From Lumbricus terrestris (lineage: Eukaryota > Annelida > Clitellata > Crassiclitellata > Lumbricidae): a DNA stretch of 64,000 bases. Location: the NCBI GenBank assembly GCA_949752735.1, contig OX457053.1, forward strand, positions 937,293 through 1,001,292, in the 5' to 3' direction. The position numbers were made by a program, and so were the translations under genes. The notes under the pieces are model-generated. The model worked only from the letters and a program-made list of their open reading frames with translations, was not told where the DNA came from and made no database searches. This document shows, in pieces, positions 37,701 to 46,700 of this stretch; the stretch's first letter is position 1, and every line of letters starts with the position of its first letter.

Positions 37701-40085
37701 TTCTTTATCATCTTCTTCATTGCAACTGGCTGTGGTATGTCAGCTAGAGCTCAATAAAATGAATATGCCATCAACACGTGGGCTACAAAAAAGTGTGGAA
37801 AATCACTTTTAATGATATGGCTGTCTGAGCCAACGGTTTTAGACGTTCATTGCATTTCAAACGATCAGACGTCATCAAGTAGCTTACGGTAAGCTACCTT
37901 TCACTTGTACAGCTTCAGATTATCGCGGCAATTTTGCTACATCATACATAGGCCAACTTTAACTTTGAAGAGGATGCGTTGAAATCCTGTCAGTTAACTT
38001 TTCACTCACCTGTTGCATTCCAGATCCACCATTTTCGGTGCAATCCAATCAAGAAACCCTTATCAGCACCTTTTTCAACGGTAAGATTATAAAGCTTAGA
38101 AAAGCGATCGAGATCCCCATCATCGCTGAATGTCGCCAGGTCACCACCACCTCTGAGACATTCGTTTCTCGCTTCATTCAGACGTAACTCATAGCTAGTA
38201 TTCCACACAAGACATCCGTCCTTCCACGGCATAGATTGTTGTGACTTATTTGTACAGTTGGCAGCTACAAGTCATTTTCGCAACAATGCATCTGAATGTA
38301 TAATTTTATATCTCTTTAAACTACTTTTAGATATTCTAGTTGCATCGTGGTTTTGCAACAAAATTCACTTATAATTTACTTAAATTTAAAAAGTATGTAC
38401 GGATGGCAAAATTAATGCCTCAGTGCTCGGATTCTCATGCACGAATTAATACAAGCTCCTAAACCGTATATTTAACAAACCATCCATCATATCCATACCG
38501 ACATTGTCTACAGCTGTAGGCCTATAGATAACGAACTGTCATTCTGATAAATAAAGAACTTATATAGGGCCTACATGCAATGAAGCCTGAAGTGGCAACC
38601 TAGCACAGAGACGCATATGCAAAACTAACCTTGGAAGCTACAGATGAAGGCATAAGTATTATTTGGAAAGCGTGCTTCATATCTCAGTTGTTTGGTCAAA
38701 ACTGCTTGGGTAAAGTGACTTCCGCAAGAGCCATCTTTTCCCTGACACGACAGTTTCTCTAAAATGAAAGATCTTTGCCAATCATTCGTCAACAAACAAA
38801 ACAATACCCAAGCTTAATATTTACAGAACCAGTTCAATTTAACGATGCAGGTTTCAGTTGAATCTGATGGCGCAATTGTTATCCCAGTAGGGGCGTAATC
38901 CGGCGTATGGCGCTACTTCCGACTGTTTGGATAGAAAGACGGTTTCAGTCCCTGATAACATTCTGGGCGAAGTTAAGTTCGCTAATAAGCATTTGTCTTT
39001 AGGCTAGCCAAATCAGGTGTCATATAGATAACTATAATCTTCATCTTTCGCTTCCACGTGAGCTCAAATCCGAAGGTGCTCCGATCTTCATCCAGAAGAC
39101 CTTCTCTTGGATTTTTATCCATTTTTCTGGGAAATTATCAGAGTTGACTGAGATTTCTTTAGTCATCGATAATTATACTATAATTATGGCTATAAAGAAA
39201 GCACCCAAAAAGTTAAGTTATGAGAAATAGAATTCACGTGCACCAAAATTCCGTCGAATACCAGGAACATTTCGTGCATAGCCTATGATATTATAGCCGA
39301 TTTGCCCTATAGATGTAGCCTAAATAATATTATAAAGGCCTATATTACCATAATACTAAGAATGATTACCGTTATCAGTGAAGTTTTCCCCATTAAGCCA
39401 TCTCCATTCGCTGCTACTGCCAATGAATCTTCCGGCTGTCCACACTGAATGGCCAGAAAAATTTGTTTTTAAATATTCTGTAAACACTAATTGACCTTTC
39501 TCATTAAGAATGACCGGTAAAGTGGCATCCAGATCTCTGCATGTCTTCCATGCTGTGTCCCAGTCGACGGATGAGACGTTTGGCGTAAAGTAACATATGT
39601 TTTTTGATTCATCATCAAGGCATTGTCTACGACTGTCATGACAAGCCACGTAGAAAACAAACCCTGAGAAACGAACAGGCGGGTTCATTGTAAAAAAAAT
39701 TAAAATTAAAATTTGCTTAATAATCACAAGCAAACTTCGACCAGTAAATCCTGCAGCCTTCCCTTAGCTTAATAAGGCACACGGTGACCTGTCATTTCGG
39801 TGTGCATTGACTTTGTAATCTCTAATGATTACGGTTTCGAACATGATGAGCATACATCATGGAAAATTTAAACTAGTTGCTTGCACAATGGTCCGTGTGA
39901 ATTTCAATAGTTACAGTCGAATGTGCTTGACCTATAGTAGGACTAGCAACAAACAAAACCATTGCAATCCAGGCCTATAATGTTTTCTCACAAACACGTT
40001 CAGATTCTCTAGCATAAAAAAACAGTAAAAATGCTAAACTGCAATAAAACTCACCTGAAAACACAACAATAATTATAATTTTCAT
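25660..40085 (-). CDS. Gene 4: two-CTLD receptor with six-tyrosine ITIM-array tail
   Basis: Thirteen exons: 40085-40055, 39663-39370, 38758-38630, 38264-38010, 37475-37344, 37158-37114, 36095-36018, 34938-34861, 34579-34505, 34234-34118, 33076-33008, 32688-32586, 26413-25660. They total 2160 nt, 719 aa, in frame throughout. The signal peptide begins MKIIIIVVFSGFVFYVAC. CTLD1 runs to about residue 151, CTLD2 to about 280, stalk to about 434, transmembrane to about 468, then a 250-residue tail. The intron before the tail is 6.2 kb because it holds a hAT-like element with a nested LINE. A minus-strand AATAAA lies at 25294-25299. Confidence 0.85.
26895..26975 (+). repeat. SINE/LINE tail fragment
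   Basis: AATCAATC repeats next to TATATAGCGCCTTTTCAAGA and CTCAGAGGTGCTACC, the inverse of the LINE tail. In the last intron of gene 4. Confidence 0.5.
28010..28964. repeat. Minisatellite of about 65-bp units
   Basis: About fourteen diverged units with the shared elements AGGTGTTCAATTTTC, ACTGATGACTT and TTTAGTCATCCGTCC; about two further units (31273-31400) continue beyond the LINE insertion. Units also appear inverted near 27985-28060. Confidence 0.85.
28965..31272 (-). mobile_element. 5'-truncated non-LTR retrotransposon with RNase H
   Basis: Minus-strand element inserted in the minisatellite, flanked by a perfect 13-bp duplication TGTTCAACACATC (28952-28964 and 31273-31285). The open frame 31272-29782 begins in the reverse-transcriptase thumb (AKFLGVIFDHRLSWKPHI). 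It then has an RNase H domain with IYTDGSK, FAAELTAIKE, FSDSLSVL and LGNEKADALAK, and a C-terminal CxxC...H...C segment (LCNSCNVTENIDHLLLTC). The 3' end has AATAAA near the junction. RNase H plus this tail suggests the I group of LINEs; exact clade not determined. Confidence 0.88.
29443..29472. repeat. (CAA)n microsatellite
   Basis: About ten CAA/ACA units inside the LINE 3' region. Confidence 0.9.
31736..31776. repeat. (AT)n microsatellite
   Basis: About twenty AT units; a second shorter run is at 31940-31960. Confidence 0.95.
32586..32688 (-). CDS. Gene 4 transmembrane exon
   Basis: Encodes DVTIVPLLAVLIGAIAALII, then GVFAAFFTF and the basic RKLCR. Phase 1 in, phase 2 out; acceptor TTTTCTACCCAG, donor GTAAGT. 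No charged residue inside the span. Confidence 0.85.
33008..37158 (-). CDS. Gene 4 stalk: six small exons including a fused double unit
   Basis: Mini-exon 37158-37114 (45 nt, FDARKASSANESVR); Thr-rich exons 36095-36018, 34938-34861 and 34579-34505; a 117-nt exon 34234-34118 that equals one and a half units fused without an intron (MSTDKSTEDSAV continuing into ETSRTTSKSAQGS); and W-exon 33076-33008 (69 nt). The donor of 34234-34118 is GTATTC upstream of the usual site, which has lost its GT. Introns hold a MITE (36502-36647), a 0.8-kb insertion (34996-35787) and SINE copies. Confidence 0.72.
33639..33760 (+). repeat. tRNA-type SINE, 3' truncated
   Basis: GCGCGGTGGTGTAGTGGTGG, B box GGTTCGAATCC, ACCTCAAGTCGCCGCGTAGG. 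Followed closely by another copy. Confidence 0.75.
33803..34005 (+). repeat. tRNA-type SINE
   Basis: GGAGCGGTGGTATAGTGGTG, B box GGTTCGAATCC, CAAGCCGCCGCGTAGGGACC, tail GGGAGAGCCTCTGAGTAG. Between gene 4 W-exon and stalk exons. Confidence 0.78.
34996..35787. mobile_element. 0.8-kb insertion of unknown type in gene 4 stalk intron
   Basis: Flanked by the 9-bp repeat TCATAGAAG (34987-34995, 35788-35796), the sequence expected once in the undisturbed intron. The left part is strongly GA-rich (35034-35530), the right part AT-rich. No gene recognised. Confidence 0.5.
36502..36647. mobile_element. MITE, 146 bp, 8-bp target duplication
   Basis: Ends CATAGGTGCAA and TTGCGCCTATG, flanked by TCAGTCAC (36494-36501, 36648-36655). 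Interior repeats AAAGTTGGGGGGAC-like motifs. Intron of gene 4 stalk. Confidence 0.8.
37344..38264 (-). CDS. Gene 4 CTLD2 (exons 4 and 5)
   Basis: Exon 38264-38010 carries ANCTNK, DGCLVWN, ARNECLRGGGDLATF and IGLHRKWWIWN. Exon 37475-37344 carries HDIKYNLLDDYGD, DCLFINE, NWSRDKC and VICQT. Both phase 1-1. Confidence 0.87.
38630..39663 (-). CDS. Gene 4 CTLD1 (exons 2 and 3)
   Basis: Exon 39663-39370 carries GFVFYVACHD, CLDDESKNICYF, DTAWKTCRDLDATLPV, VWTAGRFIG and WRWLNG. Exon 38758-38630 carries EKLSCQGK, CGSHFTQAVLTKQL and the closing YAFICSF. Acceptor TTTCTCAG, donors GTAATC and GTTAGT. CTLD without visible EPN/QPD/WND motifs. Confidence 0.87.
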
Positions 40086-40105
40086 AGAAATGCCTTTCAA
40101 ACACA

Positions 40106-40123
40106 TTGCTCACAAATGACAAA
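40106..40123 (-). promoter_or_regulatory. Conserved 18-mer just upstream of gene 4 ATG
   Basis: Identical copy of the element at 10661-10678, 21 nt from the start codon. Confidence 0.4.
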
Positions 40124-40989
40124 GCTCATGAAAACAATAGATCAAAATTATAAAAATTTAATGATGCAAAGCATACTGATAATTTTATCCGACTGCTACA
40201 AGCCCCGATGTAAGCAGACAATCTAATCATTTTAGACAATCACAAAACAAAGTTAAAATTTGTACATCCTGTGGGCGATGAATACAATATAAACGAGTTA
40301 GAGAAACATACAAAGAGACGCAGACAGACAAAAAGGATATAGACAGACACATAAAGAGCCACATTTAAAGATACAGAGACAGATTTGGACAAACAAGCGT
40401 TCAAATACAAAGCTAGGCAGAGAGGCAGAAGTGACATGGCGTCACATATCCGTGCAACGGTGCAAATAAGATATGATTTCGATAAATACATAAAGAGCCA
40501 TATTTAAATATACAGAGACAGATTTTGACAGACAAACATTCAAATGCAAAGCTAGACAGAGAGGCAGAAGTGACATGGCGCCACATAGCCATGCAAATGT
40601 TATAAGATATGATTTCGATATTCAGAACACAGTAATAATAGTAGGCATTCTTAACGGATATCTTGTCTCAGCAAATCGGAACCGATGACTATGTCTTTCA
40701 TTAGTTGAAAAGTTTTTTTAGTTGACAAGGTCTGTTTTAGCTAACATGGTCTGGTTTTAGCTTACATGAACTGTTTTTGTCATAGTTGTAAAAATCGTTT
40801 TTCGTTTTTTATTATCTCCCAAAAAAGTCGTTTTTTTATTTTTCGCATATTTTTTCCAGTTTTTATATGACTTTATTTGTTTATTTACTGTCTATTATTA
40901 TTGTCCTTAGTTTCAATTTTGTCTGATATTCCATACGTTTTCACTGTGCTCTCAATGATTCAGCTGGCTATAGTTTGGGGTGACTTCAA

Positions 40990-41745
40990 CCATCTCTTGA
41001 TCTATTTTCTCTTGCATCTGAATTTCCTGGCTTTGTCTTTGCAACCACGGTTCATGACCTCGGTGTCCAACTCGACCAAGAACTCACTTTTGCTCCTCAA
41101 CTTCACCGTCTTGCTCGAGGCTGCTATTATCAGCTGCGCCAGTTTCGCACTGTCATCCGTTCTCTTACGTCTGCTGCTACTCTTACTTTAGTGCATTCCT
41201 TCGTTACATCTCGCATCGACTATTGCTCTTCGCTCTACATTGGCCTCCCTTCCAGCAGATTGACTTGTCTTGACCGGGTGTTGCGCTCTTCTGCGCGACT
41301 AATTGGGAAAATCCCTAAATATGGTCATGTCTCAAACTACATGCTTGAGGTACTTCACTGGCTCCCTATTCGCCAGCGTATTGAGTTCAGGGTGGCTGCA
41401 TTGGTATGGCGATGTTGCCATGGTCTTGCCCCAATTTACCTCCGAGAACTATGCAGCTTTACATTGGGTATCCAAGGACGTCGTCAGCTTCGCTCTGCTG
41501 ATAAGAGAGTCCTCTTAGTTCCTTTTGCTCGTACTACTACCATGAAGGATCGAGTCTTTTCTGTGGTTGGACCAGTGGTCTGTAATGGCCTTCCTTTTGA
41601 GCTACGCCTACACCCTGGGACTCTACCAGGATCCTTCCTTACTAAACTTAAAACTGTTCTTTTTGGGCGCGCTGGAGTCGGGAGCGCCTCTGAGTAGTTT
41701 TTTCTTAAAGGAGCGCTATATAAATGTCCGAATGAATGAATCTCA
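40990..41745 (+). mobile_element. CR1/L2-like LINE 3' fragment
   Basis: A frame open from about 41030 to 41697 encodes DLGVQLDQELTFAPQL, HSFVTSRIDYCSSL, VLHWLPIRQRIEFRVAALVW and GLAPIYLRELC. The 3' UTR has CCTCTGAGTAG and CGCTATATAAATGT, followed by GAAT repeats. These last motifs recur in the SINE tails of the window. Confidence 0.8.
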
Positions 41746-42149
41746 CTCAAAAAATAATATAACCACAATGTCATAATTTGTTCATATTTGTTGAGTTTTC
41801 ATTCGGGATGTGGGAAAGTTCAAGCAAAGTCTGTTAAAATCCTCGGAACCCTTCAATAACCACACTTCTTTCTAAGGACTGGCAACAGCTTTAGTTGTTT
41901 GCATTGCCTGTTATGGGTAGCCTCTAATTTGTTTCTCTAGAAATGCCGCTATTATGGTTTTTTAAAAATTACTTTCGTCATCCAATTAGATGCTATAAAT
42001 CAATTAGCCTACTTAAATACCGATTTAAGGACTCCACAATGCTTGATCCAACAATATACATTTAAAGCAATTACACGACGCCTACTTTTTTCTCAACGGC
42101 TCACCTATAAAGATCACAAAGAGTCGACTCATTGTATAGTCATTATTTG

Positions 42150-42485
42150 TTTCCGACTCTGTGCGGATTTTAGCTGTGCATTGGCATAAAACGGGTGTTA
42201 GGGAAATTGATCAGAACTTAACTCAGAGGTTGAAACAGCATTCAGCTCTGTGTAATGCACAAAAATATGCACAACTTCCGTGTTTTATATGGAGTAAGCT
42301 TACTCGAGTTAATGGGCAACTTGGTAACACGAGGAGTATTTACGATGAGGAAACTATATCGTATTAATAATGCTTATATTGTGCATCGAACAAGATTTGG
42401 ACTTTATGTTTCATTGGAGTCAAATAAATCACGTGGCATGACTGATTGGTTACTATCGATGCATGTTGAAATCTAGGCACTTCTA
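42150..42485. repeat. Upstream duplicated block, copy for gene 4
   Basis: Homologous to 11780-12125 and 24000-24345. A CR1-like LINE fragment lies between it and the gene 4 start. Confidence 0.5.
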
Positions 42486-42639
42486 TAGCAACGTGGGAAT
42501 AGCTAGCACGCCGATCGTTTATTATAATAGATTTGATCTCCGCTATATAGCTATAGCACGGTGCGTAGAGCCTACTTAAGGAACTTACAAGGCATGACAC
42601 CAGTTTCAGACAGGTTCCATCTAGTGAATATATTGAACA

Positions 42640-42995
42640 ATTAGTAAGGTGCACACCACACTCTAGGACAGTCTGCGTTCGGGATGCGACCTTAAATGGT
42701 GGGGTTATGCTTCAGTTCCTCCTCCGATACTATTATTCATCCAACCCCATCTCTCTCATTTAATCTACTGATCAACCCTCTGGCTTTCCACTCCCGATTG
42801 AAATCTTACTTCTTGAAGAACTCCTATCCTTGAAGGCTTGACCATCAGATCATGATCATCCAGCTTCCAGGTTTCTCTGCCTCATCAAAACCCACCTAAG
42901 AAACTACTCAGTTTCCTTTCTGGAAACTCTGGTCTATCTGACAACTGGATCAGTGAATATTCTGGTGCCTTTGCTTGGTGCTTTATAAATTTAGA
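42640..42995 (+). mobile_element. Probable degenerate LINE 3' fragment
   Basis: Short out-of-frame matches to the CR1/L2 C-terminus and an ending GGTGCTTTATAAAT that resembles LINE/SINE tails. Weak evidence. Confidence 0.3.
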
Positions 42996-43410
42996 GCTTA
43001 CAATGATGATTACACAGTAAAAAATACGAAACATATTGTCACCATCTATTTTTCAATTCTAATTATAAGTAACGATCACAATTCACATTCCAAGACAGCC
43101 AGGCTTACTTTAAATAAAAAATTTTGCGCTTCATGCTATCAAACCTTGTTATCGTATTCAAACTATTCTCAACTAAGTTTGTTGTCATCTCATTCAGTAG
43201 TCTTTTGCAATCTACAATATCACGCTCAGTATATTATTATTATGCCTAGGTCTATCGACATTGAAATGTATTGAAATCCTAGCCATAATATTCTGCTAAC
43301 AAAAAGCTTTCTACTTTTATTTCAATTTAAAATACACATTGGAGTAATGCGGTTAAACGTTGGAGCAGATGATTTATTCGAATCACTTCAATAAAGATTT
43401 CTTCCAATAA

Positions 43411-43753
43411 TCAGAGTAAATAAATGTTTATATCGAGCGCTTGAGCTTGAGGTACATGTAGGCCTATCCCAGGTTGCCCACCGAACTTTCCGGGAACACA
43501 TGCATCATTAAGATTTTCAGGATTGTTCGCAACAGGCTCTTTCTTTGTCATATTGCTGCTGGCAAATTCTAATGTTGCGTATTCGATACTCCCTTGAGGT
43601 TCGTTTGCATTGCTCCCATCGTCGTCCTCATGTACAGTTCGGGCAATTTCGGCGTACACACCGCACGTCTCAGTTGGTTCTATGGCTTCTTTACATTCAT
43701 TCTGGTGAGTTTGATTTACATTCGACAGGCGATCTTCTTCACCAGTAGCTTTT
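43411..43753 (-). CDS. Gene 5 cytoplasmic tail exon with ITIM
   Basis: Starts at TTTTCTAG in phase 2 (KATGEEDRLSNVNQTHQN) and ends TGA. Tyrosine sites are CGVYAEIA (Gly at -2, ITIM-like) and GSIEYATLEF, which fits the ITIM consensus. The C-terminal part (PGKFGGQPGIGLHVPQAQAL, ending INIYLL) differs from genes 2-4 and shares the QALD/ALDG region with gene 6. Confidence 0.85.
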
Positions 43754-46700
43754 CTAGAAAATGTTTGTTGCAAATGTAGGAATTATCTAATCATATTGAG
43801 CATTGCTATAATCATTCATCCCGTAAGGATACATATGCCTACTCAAAGATGCTGAAAGTAAGAGCCACGCCTCGAGTGTTAAATGTGACACTTATTTTAA
43901 AATTGCCCTTTTTCAAGGATGTAGCATAAAAGCATTATCTGCAAGACAAATTTAACCAGAGAAGATAAGTTGATCATGAGCAAATTCTTTTCGTATTAAA
44001 CTTCAATTTAAAAGAATAACAGAATAATGTCTAGCAATGATGATCTTCAGAGTCAAATATTGTAGAGTGTCGCTTATAGTTATTATGGATATTTATTTAT
44101 GAATTGCTAGGTAAAAGAGAGACGACACTTACTTCATGCAGAATTTTCTGATGGTGATAATGAAGGCAGCAATGATGACAAGACCAACTGTTGCTCCTGT
44201 GATGATTGCCACAAGCTGCTGTTTAGGAAAATCTGCATGGAAACATGAATTCAAGATATTCAATGAGGAAAAAGATTTATGGCTAAGAGTACTGCTTAGC
44301 TCTTTCCAAATTGCACGTGACAAATATAAGCCAACAGTAAGATATCAGACTTCAATAGAAAGTCAAAGGAAACAATTGAGGAGCAGAATTCCAAAAACTC
44401 ATTCAGGCTTCGGCACTCGCTCATATTGTTAGCGCCGCTAACAATATTATGAGCACTTCTTCATAAAAATGTTCTGGTTGCGCCCTTGCACTCAGTCCAA
44501 TTGGACTGAATGAGTTTTGTGCTCCTCAATTCATAGGCGGAGACCTGGTCCGAACTTTGGGGGGGACGGACGAGCGGCCGAAAGACGATCGCCGAGGCAC
44601 GAATCGCCTTGCAGGGGAGGGTTTGGGCAGGGAGATATGGCCCCAAACCTCGAAAAATTTCGAATTTCAGCACTACAATGGTAGCATTTCAGGTAGTCAT
44701 ATTAACACATTTCCTCGTCATTTTAGTGCTTATAGTCTTTGTTTAAGACTTCAAAAGTGACCCCTCCTCAATGTCGAAATGCTATGAATTGATAATTGCT
44801 TAGTAAAGTTAAAAGAGGTGTGTAAGAGACATCTCCAATGAGAATTCTCTGCTTAAAAAATAGTTAACTTGTTTGATGATAATAGTTTAGTAAAATTAAA
44901 AGAGGTGTGTAAGAGACATCTCCAATTGGAATTCTATGCTTTAAAAAAAGTTAACTTGTTTGATGATAATAGTTTAGTAAAGTTAAAAAAGGTGTGTAAG
45001 AGACATCACCAATTGGAATTCTTTGCTTAAAAAAATAGTTAACTTGTTTGATGATAATAGTTTAGTAAAGTTAAAAGAGGTGTGTAAGAAACATCTTGAA
45101 TAGGAATTCTCTGTTTAAAAATAATAGTTAACTTGTATGATGATATAAGTTTAGTAAAATTAAAAGAGGTTTGTAAGAGACATCTCCAATTGAAATTCTC
45201 TGCCTAAAAAATAGTTAACTTGTTTGATGATAATAGTTTAGTAAAGTTAAAAGAGGTGTGTAAGAAACATCTCCAATTGGAATTATCTGTTTAAAAATAA
45301 TAGTTATCTTGTCTGATGATATAAGTATAGTAAAATTAAAAGAGGTGTGTAAGAGAGTTCTCCAGTTGGAAATCTCTGCTTAAAAAAAGTTAACTTGTTT
45401 GATGACAATAGTTTAGTAAAGTTAAAAGAGATGTTTAAGAGACATCTCTAATTGGAATTCTCTGCTTAAAAAAAGTTAACTTGTTTGATGATAATAGTTT
45501 AGTAAAGTTAAAAGAGGTGTGTAAGAAACATCTCCAATTGGAATTCTCGGTTTAAAACAATAGTTAACTTGTCTGATGATAAAAGTTTAGTAAAATTAAA
45601 AGAGGTGTGTAAGAGAGTTCTCCAGTTGGAAATCTCTGCTTAAAAAAAGTTAACTTGTTTGATGACAATAGTTTAGTAAAGTTAAAAGAGATGTTTAAGA
45701 GACATCTCTAATTGGAATTCTCTGCTTAAAAAAGTTAACTTGTTTGATGATAATAGTTTAGTAAAGTTAAAAGAGGTGTGTAAGAGACATCTCCAATTGG
45801 AATTCTTTGCCTAAAAAATAGTTAACTTGTTTGATGAAAATAGTTTAGTAAAGTTAAAAGAGGTGTGTAAGAGACATCTCCAATTGGAATTCTCTGTTAA
45901 AAAATAATAGTTAACTTGTTTGATGATAATAGTTTAGTAAAGTTAAAAGAGGTGTGTAAGAGACATCTCCAATTGGAATTCTCTGTTAAAAAATAATAGT
46001 TAACTTGTTTGATGATAATAGTTTAGTAATTATATTATATTTAACTTGGGATTTTAAATCGTACGTTTTTATTACCTATTGTTAATCTGATGTATAATAA
46101 CGATGTTCTATGTCCCATTGTTCATTTTCAAGAAGTGTAATAAACAAAATACTTACATACTAACTTACTTACTTTCCATATTATTCCCAATGTCCAACTG
46201 GGGTTGATTCGAGCCTGAAGGAAACCTGTAGGGAATGTAGCAGAAGCCCGATTATGACGTTGTGGCGTTATTTATTATTATTAATCAGAAGTTTAACGAC
46301 TTCTTATAGCTACAAAGGCTGTTGACGTCTTTAAAGATTTTTAACAGTGCATTCCACTTTTTTTCTCCTCGCATTTTTTTAAGTAGTAAGATTGGTATAT
46401 CGTTCTTTATACACGCAATCAGCATATGCTCAGTTGTTTCAGGCAATTGACATTTAGAACACAGGTCTGTTGTGCTTTTACCTAACACTTTCAGCCAAGT
46501 GTTATTAAGGACATGCGACATCCTAAGTAGGGTAAATTGAAATTCTCTTTTCCTGATGGGGTCCATAAATTTTATATCAGTTGTGACGGTGGGTGTTGGC
46601 AATGTTTTTATAATAACCGGTAATGCGTTAAAAGAGGTATCTTATACACACAGTATAATGTTCGCAAACTATTCAACGTGGGACTAAATTACTATTGGTT

